The notes beneath the pieces were generated by a model. That model worked only from the letters and a program-made list of their open reading frames with translations. It had not been told where the DNA came from and ran no database searches. From positions 62,001 to 126,000 of the forward strand of contig NZ_WWCU01000007.1 of the NCBI RefSeq assembly GCF_009857595.1: a stretch of 64,000 nucleotides of DNA. The letters are read 5' to 3'. Shown piece by piece: positions 13,729 through 21,976 of this stretch. Made by a program: the position numbers and the translations under genes. Each line of letters opens with the position of its first letter. Within the stretch, counting starts at the first letter, position 1. This stretch comes from Pseudoduganella aquatica (GTDB taxonomy: Bacteria > Pseudomonadota > Gammaproteobacteria > Burkholderiales > Burkholderiaceae_D).

Positions 13729-14274
13729 ATGCGGGACGATAGCGCGGCTCGCCTGGAAATCTACTTTCGTCAGTATCGTGGCATTGCTCGTGCAATAGTT
13801 TTAGAAGAGCTACTTACGAGACACCCTGCGTTGCGCTTGAGCGATATCGGCCCCGGAGCACTGGAGCAAGCATCCGAATGGCATGATCGGCGGGTCGGGT
13901 GGAACTGGGACAGACTGTTGCGGCGAGCAAGGAAGCGGCCGAGGCGAATTGAACTGGCAATTTGGGTTCACTCCAGACTGTGTGGGTTGGCACTTGGCAG
14001 AGTCAGCGATGGCAAAGTCGTGGCGAGCTTGGACTGGCTGGAACGTGATCCGCATGCTGTGCATTTGGTTCGCTTCATCGAAGCGATCGCTACGCGCTAC
14101 ATTGAGACTATGGGCGCGCTCACTGGCTGCGATCAAGCTGTGCTGTGGCGGCCCGCGCCGGATCTGCTGGACTTCTATATAGACTTGGGCTACACCAGTG
14201 TAATAAGGCGAGGTGGTGCGGTGCTGGGCCTGCGGAAACGTCTTACTACGGCGCAAACGGCAACTGAGGACTGA
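13729..14274 (+). CDS. Hypothetical protein, possible GNAT-like acyltransferase fold
   Basis: This is a 181-residue protein that I cannot assign with certainty. The middle contains IELAIWVHSRLCGLALGRVS, which resembles the beta4-beta5 strands of GNAT N-acetyltransferases, and the end has DLLDFYIDLGYTSV, like the C-terminal FYxxxGF motif of that fold. The acetyl-CoA pyrophosphate loop (Q/RxxGxG/A) is not seen, so activity is doubtful. Base composition is visibly lower in GC than the neighbours and third codon positions are less biased, suggesting recent acquisition. No ribosome-binding site precedes the ATG. The stop is followed 2 bp later by the start of another small ORF. The gene sits next to the 3' end of a tRNA-Arg, a common integration site. 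Confidence 0.6.
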   Translation: MRDDSAARLEIYFRQYRGIARAIVLEELLTRHPALRLSDIGPGALEQASEWHDRRVGWNWDRLLRRARKRPRRIELAIWVHSRLCGLALGRVSDGKVVASLDWLERDPHAVHLVRFIEAIATRYIETMGALTGCDQAVLWRPAPDLLDFYIDLGYTSVIRRGGAVLGLRKRLTTAQTATED

Positions 14275-14276
14275 AT

Positions 14277-14570
14277 ATGAAAGTTCGGATTGCAGGGAAA
14301 AAAATGGCCGCTGCATGCTTTAAAGATCGTGCAGTCGAGCAGCGAAAATTAGCTATGGAAATCGATGTCAGTAAGGAGGTCGAGCGCGCAAAGCCCTACG
14401 CTGACGCTACCAGAGACGATTTTTGGTCGAGAGTTGCATCGGCAGCGAGCCCAGTCAAAGGCTCCGAGGGAGCTTGCTTGGTGGGCGCGCCAACCCAGCA
14501 TGGCGAATCTGCGCAGAGGAAGATGCTGGTGGTCCCCCCGACTGGAATCGAACCAGTATCCCACGCTTAG
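14277..14570 (+). CDS. Dubious 97-aa ORF running into an antisense tRNA
   Basis: This ORF starts 2 bp after the preceding stop and could be translationally coupled to it. Residues 1-60 (KKMAAACFKDRAVEQRKLAM and on) look like a soluble helical protein with composition similar to the previous gene. The last 14 residues (PPTGIEPVSHA) are merely the translation of the antisense strand of tRNA-Arg, a well-known annotation artefact, and the TAG stop lies in the tRNA. The natural C-terminus has therefore been lost, or the ORF is not a gene. It may be the remnant of a gene cut by integration beside the tRNA. Confidence 0.3.
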   Translation: MKVRIAGKKMAAACFKDRAVEQRKLAMEIDVSKEVERAKPYADATRDDFWSRVASAASPVKGSEGACLVGAPTQHGESAQRKMLVVPPTGIEPVSHA

Positions 14571-14604
14571 GAGGCATGTGCACTATCCATTGTGCTACGG
14601 GGAG
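14530..14604 (-). tRNA. tRNA-Arg (anticodon CCU)
   Basis: Read on the minus strand, the sequence folds into a full cloverleaf of 75 nt including CCA. The 7-bp acceptor stem is CTCCCCG with CGGGGGG, with one T-G wobble. The D stem is GCAC/GTGC. The anticodon stem is CATGC/GCGTG with loop CTCCTAA (anticodon CCT), the variable loop has 4 nt, and the T arm is ACTGG-TTCGATT-CCAGT. The discriminator is A and CCA is encoded, followed by a second CCA. It decodes AGG, a rare codon in this GC-rich genome. Lower-GC genes lie directly at its 3' side. Confidence 0.95.
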
Positions 14605-14736
14605 GACGCTAGGCGAGCGCAATTATAGCCGATGGGCAGGCAAAAAATAGTCCCGCCTCCCCGATGTCGGTACAATGCTGGCTTCATTCATCTTTTCAGC
14701 GGCTTCCTCACCACGCCGCGCGCAGGCTTACTCACT

Positions 14737-16647
14737 ATGGCAGTCATCTCTCTTTCTTCCGCGCAACTGGCGTTCGGCCACTTTGCGCTCCTTGACCATG
14801 CGGAATTTTCGCTGGAAACGGGCGAACGCGTCGGCCTGATCGGCCGCAACGGCACGGGCAAGTCGTCCCTGCTGAAAATCATTTCCGGCCGCTTCAAGCT
14901 CGACGACGGCTTGCTGGTGATGCAGCAGGGCCTGAAGATCGCCTACGTGGAGCAGGAGCCGGTGTTCGAGCCGGAGATGACGGTGTACGAGGCGGTGGCG
15001 TCCGGCATGGGCGACCTGCAGGACCTGCTGAAGGAGTACGACGCGCTGACCGGCCAGTTCGGCCAGGGCGACGACGACGCGCTGATGGAGCGCATGCACG
15101 ACATCCAGGTCAAGCTGGACGCGGCCGATGCATGGAACCTGAAAAACAAGGTGGAAGCCACGCTGGACCGCTTGAACCTGGCCGCCGAGTCGCTGATGAA
15201 GACCCTGTCCGGCGGTATGCAAAAGCGCGTGGCGCTGGCGCGCGCGCTGGTGTCGGCGCCGGACGTGCTGCTGCTCGATGAACCGACCAACCACCTGGAC
15301 TTCACCTCCATCATGTGGCTGGAAGGCCTGCTCAAGGACTACAAGGGCTCGGTGCTGTTCATCACCCACGACCGCTCCTTCCTGGACAACGTGGCCACCC
15401 GCATTATCGAGCTGGACCGTGGCCGCCTGCTGTCCTATCCGGGCAACTTCACCACCTACCAGGTGCGCAAGGCCGAACAGCTGGAGATCGAGGAAATCGA
15501 GAACGCCAAGTTCGATAAATTCCTGGCCCAGGAAGAAGTGTGGATACGCAAAGGCGTGAAGGCGCGCCGCACCCGCGACGAAGGCCGTGTGCGCCGCCTG
15601 GAGCGCCTGCGCGAGCAGCGCGCCGTGCGCCGCGACCAGCAGGGCCAGGTCACCCTGCAGGTGTCGGCCGGCGACCGCTCGGGCAAGATCGTGGCGGAAC
15701 TGGAGAACGTGTCCAAGTCCTACAACCGTAAGATCGTCAACAATTTCAGCGCCACCATTCTGCGCGGCGACAAGGTGGGCCTGATCGGCGCCAACGGCGC
15801 CGGCAAGACCACCCTGCTCAAGCTGATTCTGGGCGAGGAAACGCCGGACAGCGGCACCGTCAAGCAGGGCACCAAGCTGCAGGTGGCGTACTTCGACCAG
15901 ATGCGCACCCAGCTCAACGAGGAAGCCAGCCTGCTGGAAACCATCGCCCCGGGCAGCGACTGGGTGGAAGTGAACGGCCAGCGCAAGCACGCCATGAGCT
16001 ATCTGAGCGACTTCCTGTTTGCGCCGGAACGCGCGCGTTCGCCGGTCAAGACCCTGTCCGGCGGCGAGCGCAACCGCCTGCTGCTGGCGCGCCTGTTCGC
16101 CAAGCCGGCCAACGTGCTGGTGCTCGATGAACCGACCAATGACCTGGATATCGACACCCTGGAGCTGCTGGAAGAGCTGCTGGAAGACTACCCGGGCACC
16201 GTGTTCCTGGTCAGCCACGACCGCATGTTCCTGGACAATGTGGTGACCCAGGTGATCGTGGCCGAAGGCGAGGGCAACTGGCGCGAATTCGTCGGCGGCT
16301 ACACCGACTGGGAGCGCGTGCGCGACACCACGGCCACCGCCAAGGCCGCCGCCGCCAAGGCCGCCCCGAAAGTGGAGGCCGCCCCGGCCGCCGCTGCCGC
16401 CGCGCCTGCTGCTGCCAAGAAGAAACTGTCCTACAAGGAACAGCGCGAGCTGGACGAGCTGCCGAAGCAGATCGCCGCGCTGGAGGACGAGCAGACCGCG
16501 CTCAATCTGCAGCTGTCGGATCCCGATTTCTACAAGAAAAACGCGGCCGAAGCCAAGCGTGTGAACGCGCGTATTGAGCAAATCGAGGGCGAACTGCTGG
16601 AAGCTCTGGAAAAATGGGAAGCGATCGAGGCTCGCGCTAAGGGCTAG
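14737..16647 (+). CDS. uup: ABC-F family ATPase Uup
   Basis: This is a 636-residue soluble protein with two ABC ATPase domains and no membrane segment, the ABC-F layout. ABC-F proteins act on the ribosome or, for Uup, on DNA-related and ribosome-associated processes. The Walker A motifs are GRNGTGKS (residues 36-43) and GANGAGKT (351-358). The signature motifs are LSGGMQKR and LSGGERNR, and the Walker B motifs are LLLDEPTNHLD and LVLDEPTNDLD. The inter-domain linker contains the Arg-rich KGVKARRTRDEGRVRRLERL. An Ala/Pro/Lys spacer leads to a C-terminal coiled-coil domain (LSYKEQRELDELPKQIAALE), which is the Uup-specific DNA-binding tail. The ATG at 14737 was chosen because it begins directly at the first beta strand; upstream in-frame sequence is not conserved-looking. 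A TACAAT at 14671 could be the -10 box. Confidence 0.9.
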   Translation: MAVISLSSAQLAFGHFALLDHAEFSLETGERVGLIGRNGTGKSSLLKIISGRFKLDDGLLVMQQGLKIAYVEQEPVFEPEMTVYEAVASGMGDLQDLLKEYDALTGQFGQGDDDALMERMHDIQVKLDAADAWNLKNKVEATLDRLNLAAESLMKTLSGGMQKRVALARALVSAPDVLLLDEPTNHLDFTSIMWLEGLLKDYKGSVLFITHDRSFLDNVATRIIELDRGRLLSYPGNFTTYQVRKAEQLEIEEIENAKFDKFLAQEEVWIRKGVKARRTRDEGRVRRLERLREQRAVRRDQQGQVTLQVSAGDRSGKIVAELENVSKSYNRKIVNNFSATILRGDKVGLIGANGAGKTTLLKLILGEETPDSGTVKQGTKLQVAYFDQMRTQLNEEASLLETIAPGSDWVEVNGQRKHAMSYLSDFLFAPERARSPVKTLSGGERNRLLLARLFAKPANVLVLDEPTNDLDIDTLELLEELLEDYPGTVFLVSHDRMFLDNVVTQVIVAEGEGNWREFVGGYTDWERVRDTTATAKAAAAKAAPKVEAAPAAAAAAPAAAKKKLSYKEQRELDELPKQIAALEDEQTALNLQLSDPDFYKKNAAEAKRVNARIEQIEGELLEALEKWEAIEARAKG

Positions 16648-16684
16648 CAGCCGCCGCGCAGGCGTGCGCTGCTGCAGAGCGGAA

Positions 16685-16752
16685 AATTGTAAGATCTGCA
16701 TTGTTGCTTAGCGGCCCGACCGGGCTGCGGCAGCAATGCAGATCTTTCAATT
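16685..16752. repeat. Long imperfect hairpin between uup and the EPS locus
   Basis: Arms at 16685-16707 and 16730-16752 match at 21 of 23 positions when one is reverse-complemented. The space between them folds further as GCGGCCCG/CGGGCTGC with one mismatch. The total stem is about 30 bp, ending 17 bp before the GTG start of the CAAX-type protease. It could be the uup terminator, an attenuator for the EPS genes, or a small non-coding mobile repeat. Confidence 0.6.
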
Positions 16753-16769
16753 GGCCGAGGCGCACGACT

Positions 16770-17465
16770 GTGAAACCCTACCTCTCTACCGCCGAGCCCG
16801 CAGGTTCGGCCCCCGCCCTGGCACGGATTGTTCCGTTCGCCGTCTATCTGTTCTTTATTTTCATTGCCGACGTGCTGGTCCGCCTGGGCTATAGCGCGCA
16901 GGACACGCGCTGGCTGTACGGCGCAAAAATTCTCGCCGTCAGTGCCGCGCTGATGTTCTACTGGCGCCACTACGCCGAGCTGGCGTGGAAGGGCATGCGC
17001 GCGTCGCTGCTGGCGGCCAGCGTGGCCTTGGGCCTGCTGGTGTTCGTGCTGTGGATCAGCCTCGATGCGGGCTGGATGCAGATCGGCTCCGCGGCCGGTT
17101 TCGATCCGCGCGGCGCAGGCGGCGCCGTCAACTGGGGCCTGGTGGCGCTGCGCATCGCGGGCGCGGCCCTGGTGGTGCCGGTGATGGAGGAGCTGTTCTG
17201 GCGCTCGTTCCTGCTGCGCTGGCTCGATTCCCCCGATTTCCTCTCTGTCCGCGCGGCCGCCGTGTCGCTGAAGGCGCTCGCCATCACCGTGCTGCTGTTT
17301 GGCTTTGAGCACAACTTGTGGCTGGCCGGCATGGTTGCCGGCCTGGCCTACAGCCTGCTGTATATGCGCAGCGGCAATCTCTGGGCCGCCATCGTGGCGC
17401 ACGGCGTCACCAATGGGGTGCTGGGCGCGTGGATCGTGGCCACCGGCAATTGGCACTACTGGTAA
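16770..17465 (+). CDS. CPBP/CAAX prenyl protease-related membrane protein, EPS/exosortase-associated
   Basis: This is a 231-residue polytopic membrane protein of the CPBP (ABI) family of intramembrane glutamic proteases. Motif 1, EExxxR, is Glu140-Glu141-Arg145 in MEELFWRS. Motif 2 has His181 in FGFEHNLWLAG, and motif 3 has His211 in HGVTNG, so the catalytic set is complete. About seven hydrophobic segments are visible. A subgroup of this family (pepcterm_CAAX) occurs only beside exosortase/EPS loci, and this gene opens the EPS block, 5 bp before epsL. The GTG at 16770 has GAGG 9 bp upstream; the longer ORF to 16701 would place a non-membrane extension before it and overlap the hairpin. The substrate is unknown; a role in lipid or protein processing linked to exosortase is inferred. 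Confidence 0.85.
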   Translation: MKPYLSTAEPAGSAPALARIVPFAVYLFFIFIADVLVRLGYSAQDTRWLYGAKILAVSAALMFYWRHYAELAWKGMRASLLAASVALGLLVFVLWISLDAGWMQIGSAAGFDPRGAGGAVNWGLVALRIAGAALVVPVMEELFWRSFLLRWLDSPDFLSVRAAAVSLKALAITVLLFGFEHNLWLAGMVAGLAYSLLYMRSGNLWAAIVAHGVTNGVLGAWIVATGNWHYW

Positions 17466-17470
17466 ATCCC

Positions 17471-18670
17471 ATGCGACTCCCTTACAAAAAACCACATCTG
17501 GCGCTGCTCATCAGTGCGATCGGCGCGGCGGCCTGCCTGCCGGCCGCGGCCGGCGTCAGCGACACCATCCACCCCTACCTGGCCGTGACGCGCTCCTACG
17601 ACGCCAATCTGTTCCGGCTGGACGACAACACCCCCGGCCTGCTGGGGCCGCGCGGCGACACGCTGACGCAGACCCAGTACGGCGTGCTGATCGACATGCC
17701 CATCAGCCGGCAGAAACTCACCGGCCAGTTCAAGCAGTCGCGCGTGAAGTTCAACCATTACAGCGAACTGGACTACAGCGGCAAGGATTACCTGGCCGAC
17801 CTCGAGTGGCACATCGGCAACCACCTGGAAGGCCACCTGGGCGGCCTGTATGCGCAAACGCTGACCTCCTTCAGCGACTTCCACAGCAACCAGCGCAACC
17901 TGCGCGTGCAGAAGCGCGAATACGTGGACGGCGCCTGGCGCTTCCATCCCAGCTACCGCGTGCGCGCCGCCGCCAGCAGCCAGAAATTCACCTACGACCT
18001 GCCGCAGCAGCAGTTCAACAACCGCACCGAGGACCAGGTCGACCTGGGCTTCGACTACCTGCCGCCCAGCGGTAGCCGCTTCGGCCTGCAGGCCAGCCAG
18101 CTCAAGGGAAAATACCCCAACCACCGCATCCTGGGCGGCACGTCCATCGACGACGGCTACACGCAGAACGAGCTGAAGGCCAATGTGTACTGGCTGTTCT
18201 CCGCCACTTCGCAATTCACCATGCTGGCCGGCTGGGCCGAGCGCAAGCACAGCTTCTTTCCCGAGCGCGACAGCAGCGGCCTGAACGGCCGGGCCTCGAT
18301 GAACTGGTCCATGCTGCGCAAGCTGCGCATGCAGGCCTCGGCCTGGCGTGAATTCGCGCCGGTGGAAAGCAATGTCGTCAACAACAGCTTGAACAAGGGC
18401 GCGAGCTTCAGCACCACCTGGGACGCGACCGCCAAGATCAACGTGGTTGCTGCGGTGCGTCGGGAAAAGCGCGATTTTAGTACGCTGGAGGGCAGGATCG
18501 CGCCGCCCAATCTGCACGACAAGAGCCGCAACGCGTCCCTGGGCGTGAACTATGCGCCGCTGCAGTCGGTACGGCTGTCCGCCAATGTGTTTCATGAAGT
18601 CCGCAGCGGAAACGCCTCCACCAACTACCGCACGCACGGCGCCGCCGTCAGTGCCAGCATACAGTTTTGA
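17471..18670 (+). CDS. epsL: XrtB-associated outer-membrane beta-barrel protein EpsL
   Basis: This is a 399-residue protein with a signal peptide (about 1-29, ending AAAG) followed by a region made almost entirely of alternating amphipathic strands. It ends in Phe (SASIQF), the standard C-terminal signature of outer-membrane barrels. The N-terminal mature part (HPYLAVTRSYDANLFRL) matches EpsL proteins found with XrtB, where they are thought to form an outer-membrane conduit or accessory factor for polysaccharide. The ATG at 17471 follows the protease stop by 5 bp; the ORF extends 51 codons upstream only as a shadow of the protease gene. The epsB start follows after 2 bp, so translation is probably coupled. 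Confidence 0.85.
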   Translation: MRLPYKKPHLALLISAIGAAACLPAAAGVSDTIHPYLAVTRSYDANLFRLDDNTPGLLGPRGDTLTQTQYGVLIDMPISRQKLTGQFKQSRVKFNHYSELDYSGKDYLADLEWHIGNHLEGHLGGLYAQTLTSFSDFHSNQRNLRVQKREYVDGAWRFHPSYRVRAAASSQKFTYDLPQQQFNNRTEDQVDLGFDYLPPSGSRFGLQASQLKGKYPNHRILGGTSIDDGYTQNELKANVYWLFSATSQFTMLAGWAERKHSFFPERDSSGLNGRASMNWSMLRKLRMQASAWREFAPVESNVVNNSLNKGASFSTTWDATAKINVVAAVRREKRDFSTLEGRIAPPNLHDKSRNASLGVNYAPLQSVRLSANVFHEVRSGNASTNYRTHGAAVSASIQF

Positions 18671-18672
18671 GA

Positions 18673-20061
18673 ATGACCATGACGGTTAACGACATTCCCC
18701 TGATTTCCTTCTTCCAGCGCGTGCTGGACCCGCTCATTATCATGGGCACGCTGTACCTGTTTTCCATGCTGTTCGCCGAACCCTTCACCGGCTATTCGCT
18801 GGTGCTGATGATACTGGCCTTCTTCATCTCGTCCTCGGTGTACCAGTACGTCGACCCTTACCGCACCTGGCGCAGCGGCCGCATGATGGCCTATGCGCGC
18901 GACATCGTGGTGGGCTGGGTGGTCACCGCGCTGATCCTGGTGTTCCTGGGCTCGGTCAGCGGCCTGTCCTACCACTACGACGAGAACGTGGTGCTGGTGT
19001 GGTTCTTCGCCACGCCCTTCGTGCTGCTGCTGAGCCACCTGGCCGCGCGCAAGCTCGGTTCCGATCCGGCCAAGGACAGCGAACTGCGCTCGGTGCTCAT
19101 CATCGGCGCCAACGACGTGGGCGTGAAGTTCGCCAACACCATAGACCGTTTCCCGAACCTGTACATGAAGGTGTGCGGCTTCTTCGACGACCGCACCGAC
19201 GTGCGCCAGCCGCGCACCATGCGCCACCCGGTGCTGGGCACGATGGACGACATCGCCGCCTATGTGCGCGAGCACCAGATCAAGATGATCTTCATCAGCC
19301 AGCCGATCTCGGCGCAGCCGCGCATCCGCCGCCTGCTCGACGAGCTGCAGGACACCACGGCCTCGGTCTATTTCCTGCCCGATATCTATGTGTTCGACCT
19401 GATGCAGGCGCGCTTCGACAACGTGGGCGGCATGCCGGTGATCGCCATCTGCGAAAGCCCGTTCACCGGCTTTAACAGCCTGGTCAAGCGCAGCAGCGAC
19501 ATCGTGCTGGCCGCGCTGATCACGCTGGCGCTGGTGCCGGTGATGGCGGTGATCGCCGCCGCCGTGCGCATCAGCTCGCCCGGCCCGGTGATCTTCCGGC
19601 AGCGCCGCTACGGCTTGTACGGCGAGGAAATCATCGTCTACAAATTCCGCTCGATGACGGTGGCCGAGGACGGCGCGAAAGTGGTGCAGGCGACCAAGAA
19701 CGACCAGCGCGTGACGCGCGTGGGCGCCTTCCTGCGCCGCTCCTCGCTGGACGAGCTGCCGCAGTTTATCAATGTGCTGCAGGGGCGCATGAGCATCGTC
19801 GGTCCGCGCCCGCACGCGGTGGCGCACAACGAGCAGTACCGCAAGCTGATCAAGGGCTACATGCTGCGCCACAAGGTCAAGCCCGGCATCACCGGCTGGG
19901 CGCAGGTGAACGGCCTGCGCGGCGAGACCGAGACGCTGGACAAGATGGAGGCGCGCATCCGCTACGACCTGGACTACCTGCGCAACTGGTCGCTGTGGAT
20001 GGATCTGCTGATCGTCATGCGCACGGTCAAGGTGGTGGCGGCGCGCGAAAACGCGCACTAG
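18673..20061 (+). CDS. epsB: Undecaprenyl-phosphate sugar phosphotransferase EpsB (WcaJ/WbaP type)
   Basis: This is a 462-residue polyisoprenyl-phosphate hexose-1-phosphate transferase that starts repeat-unit assembly by moving sugar-1-phosphate, often glucose, onto undecaprenyl phosphate at the inner membrane. Four N-terminal membrane helices fall in residues 10-125. A nucleotide-fold region with SVLIIGANDVGVKFAN follows (about 140-260), then a membrane helix (KRSSDIVLAALITLALVPVM) leading to the catalytic bacterial sugar transferase domain with KFRSMT, RRSSLDELPQFINVLQG, SIVGPRPH and KPGITGWAQVNGLRGET. The end (YDLDYLRNWSLWMDL) is typical. The ATG at 18673 is 2 bp after the epsL stop. The specific sugar cannot be read from sequence. 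Confidence 0.92.
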   Translation: MTMTVNDIPLISFFQRVLDPLIIMGTLYLFSMLFAEPFTGYSLVLMILAFFISSSVYQYVDPYRTWRSGRMMAYARDIVVGWVVTALILVFLGSVSGLSYHYDENVVLVWFFATPFVLLLSHLAARKLGSDPAKDSELRSVLIIGANDVGVKFANTIDRFPNLYMKVCGFFDDRTDVRQPRTMRHPVLGTMDDIAAYVREHQIKMIFISQPISAQPRIRRLLDELQDTTASVYFLPDIYVFDLMQARFDNVGGMPVIAICESPFTGFNSLVKRSSDIVLAALITLALVPVMAVIAAAVRISSPGPVIFRQRRYGLYGEEIIVYKFRSMTVAEDGAKVVQATKNDQRVTRVGAFLRRSSLDELPQFINVLQGRMSIVGPRPHAVAHNEQYRKLIKGYMLRHKVKPGITGWAQVNGLRGETETLDKMEARIRYDLDYLRNWSLWMDLLIVMRTVKVVAARENAH

Positions 20062-20124
20062 GCCGGGCGCCGGCGGCAGCGCCGCCAGTCGTGCGTCACG
20101 GTTGGCAATGTTTCGCTAAGATGT

Positions 20125-20138
20125 TTGTCTAATGACAA
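20125..20138. promoter_or_regulatory. Small inverted repeat upstream of epsD
   Basis: TTGTC and GACAA flank a 4-nt spacer, 30 bp before the epsD start in a 106-bp gap between epsB and epsD. It could be an operator for the epsD-epsI part of the locus. The arms are short, so the support is weak. Confidence 0.3.
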
Positions 20139-20167
20139 TGTTGCAAAGCTTTCACAAAGGAACGATC

Positions 20168-21133
20168 ATGAAAAATGCTTCCCCATCCAGCCGTTCGGCG
20201 GCCGTCTTGATGCTGGCGGCGGCGCTGGCCCTGTCCGCGTGCGGCGAGAAAGCCAAGAAGACCGGCCAGGCCCTGGCCAGCGTCAATGGCGAGGAGATCA
20301 CGGTGCTGCAGCTGAACGAGGAAATGCAGCGCTCCGGCGTGCAGGCGGCGCAGCAGGAGACCGCCCGCAAACAGCTGCTGGAAGGCCTGATCGACCGCCA
20401 GTTGCTGCAAAACGAAGCGGCCAAGGACAAGCTGGAGCGCGACCCGCAGGTGATGCAGGCCATCGAGCGCGCCAAGGCCATGATCGTGGCGCAGGCGTAT
20501 ATGCAGAAGCGCATCGGCAGCCAGGCCCGTCCGGCCAAGGGCGAGGTGGAGCAGTACTACCAGCAGCATCCCGAGTTCTTCGCGAACCGCAAGCAGTTCG
20601 ACATGCGCCAGCTGGTGCTGGCCACCAAGGACGTCAGCGAGCAGCTCAAGAGCCAGCTCGACAGCGTGAAGTCGCTGGAGGAGGCCGCCGCCTGGCTGGA
20701 CGGGCACCAGATCAAATACGTGCGCGCCGGCCTGACCCGCACCAGCACCGATTTGCCGCCGGAACTGGGCGCGCGCCTGGCGGCCATGCCCAAGGGGCAG
20801 CTGTTCATCATCCGCGAAGGCGAGCGCAGCATGCTGATCCAGATCACCGACGTCAAGGACAGCCCGCTCAGCCTGGACGCGGCCACCGCGCAGATCGAGC
20901 AGTTCCTGTTCAACAAGAAGAACAAGGAAGCGGCCGAGGCCGAGATCAAGCGCCTGCGCTCGACCGCCAAGATCGAGTACTTCAACAAGGCGGACACGAC
21001 CGCCGCCGCCGCGCCTGCGGCACCTGCCGCACCTGCCGCCGCTGCCAGCCCAACGCCGCCGGCCCAGCAGGCCGCCGCATCGCAGTCCTCCGCCGACGAG
21101 GCCGCCGCGCGCGGCGTGGCCGGCCTGAAATAA
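20168..21133 (+). CDS. epsD: EpsD family peptidyl-prolyl cis-trans isomerase (lipoprotein)
   Basis: This is a 321-residue SurA/PrsA-like foldase of the EpsD family found in XrtB EPS loci. The signal peptide ends in a lipobox (LALSAC), so the mature protein is probably a lipoprotein facing the periplasm. Residues 25-140 (VNGEEITVLQLNEEMQ and the helices after it) form the SurA-N-like chaperone region. A parvulin-like segment follows, but it is weakly conserved and catalytic activity is uncertain. The C-terminal 40 residues are a low-complexity Ala/Pro run. The ATG at 20168 has AAAGGAA about 7 bp upstream; an in-frame ATG at 20132 would hide the signal peptide behind a charged stretch. It may assist EpsE or EpsL assembly. 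Confidence 0.87.
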   Translation: MKNASPSSRSAAVLMLAAALALSACGEKAKKTGQALASVNGEEITVLQLNEEMQRSGVQAAQQETARKQLLEGLIDRQLLQNEAAKDKLERDPQVMQAIERAKAMIVAQAYMQKRIGSQARPAKGEVEQYYQQHPEFFANRKQFDMRQLVLATKDVSEQLKSQLDSVKSLEEAAAWLDGHQIKYVRAGLTRTSTDLPPELGARLAAMPKGQLFIIREGERSMLIQITDVKDSPLSLDAATAQIEQFLFNKKNKEAAEAEIKRLRSTAKIEYFNKADTTAAAAPAAPAAPAAAASPTPPAQQAAASQSSADEAAARGVAGLK

Positions 21134-21169
21134 ACGACCCGCATCCACCCCTCATCAAGTGAGCTCATC

Positions 21170-21967
21170 ATGAAAAAACTCATCCTGTGGCTGGCCCTGG
21201 CCGCCAGCCTGGTCATGGCGCTGGTACTGCGTCCGGCCATGGCGGCCGACATTGTGCTCGGTTCCGGCGACGTGCTGAAAATCTCGGTCTACGGCAGTCC
21301 GGACCTGGCGCTGGAAACCCGCGTCAGCGACAGCGGCGGCATCACCTTCCCGCTGATCGGCCAGGTGGCCCTGGGCGGCCTGACGGTGCCGGCGGCGGAA
21401 AAGAAAATCGGCTCCCTGCTGGAAAGCGGCGGCTACGTGAAGCGGGCGCAGGTCAACATCCTGGTCACGCAGATCCAGAGCCAGCAGGTGTCCGTGCTGG
21501 GCCAGGTGAACCGCCCCGGGCGCTACCCGGTGGACGGCAAGCGCAGCCTGATGGACATGCTGGCCCAGGCCGGCGGCATCGGCCCCGAGGGCGGCGACAC
21601 CGTGTCGCTGATACGCACCCGCGACGGCAAGACCACGCGCGAAGTGATCGACGTGGTGCAGATGGTGCAGGCCGCCGATTTCGGCCGCGACTACCAGCTG
21701 CAGCCGAACGACATCATCTACGTCGAGCGCGCGCCGCGCTTCTACATCTACGGCGAAGTGCAGCACCCCGGCGCGGTGCGCCTGGAGCGCGGCATGACGG
21801 TGCTGCAGGCGCTGTCGGCCGGCGGCGGCCTGACCCCGCGCGGCACCGAGCGCGGCATGCGCATCAAGCGCAAGGACGCCAGCGGCCAGCTGCAGATCAT
21901 CAACGTGAAGCACGACGACCCGGTACAGGTGGACGACATCGTGTACGTCAAGGAAAGCCTGTTCTAA
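21170..21967 (+). CDS. epsE: Polysaccharide export protein EpsE (Wza family)
   Basis: This is a 265-residue periplasmic polysaccharide export protein. The signal peptide (about 1-25, ending AMAA) has no lipobox Cys, unlike Wza. The Poly_export domain begins with YxVGxGD-like VLGSGDVLKISVYGSPDL and ends near VTQIQSQQVSVLGQV. Two SLBB domains follow (VSVLGQVNRPGRYPV and FYIYGEVQHPGAVRL). With EpsF and EpsG it should form the trans-envelope export machine. It is 36 bp after epsD, and epsF begins 9 bp after its stop. The protein is shorter than Wza and lacks an obvious C-terminal outer-membrane helix, so export through the outer membrane may depend on another protein such as EpsL. That last point is inference. 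Confidence 0.92.
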   Translation: MKKLILWLALAASLVMALVLRPAMAADIVLGSGDVLKISVYGSPDLALETRVSDSGGITFPLIGQVALGGLTVPAAEKKIGSLLESGGYVKRAQVNILVTQIQSQQVSVLGQVNRPGRYPVDGKRSLMDMLAQAGGIGPEGGDTVSLIRTRDGKTTREVIDVVQMVQAADFGRDYQLQPNDIIYVERAPRFYIYGEVQHPGAVRLERGMTVLQALSAGGGLTPRGTERGMRIKRKDASGQLQIINVKHDDPVQVDDIVYVKESLF

Positions 21968-21976
21968 GGAAACGCC

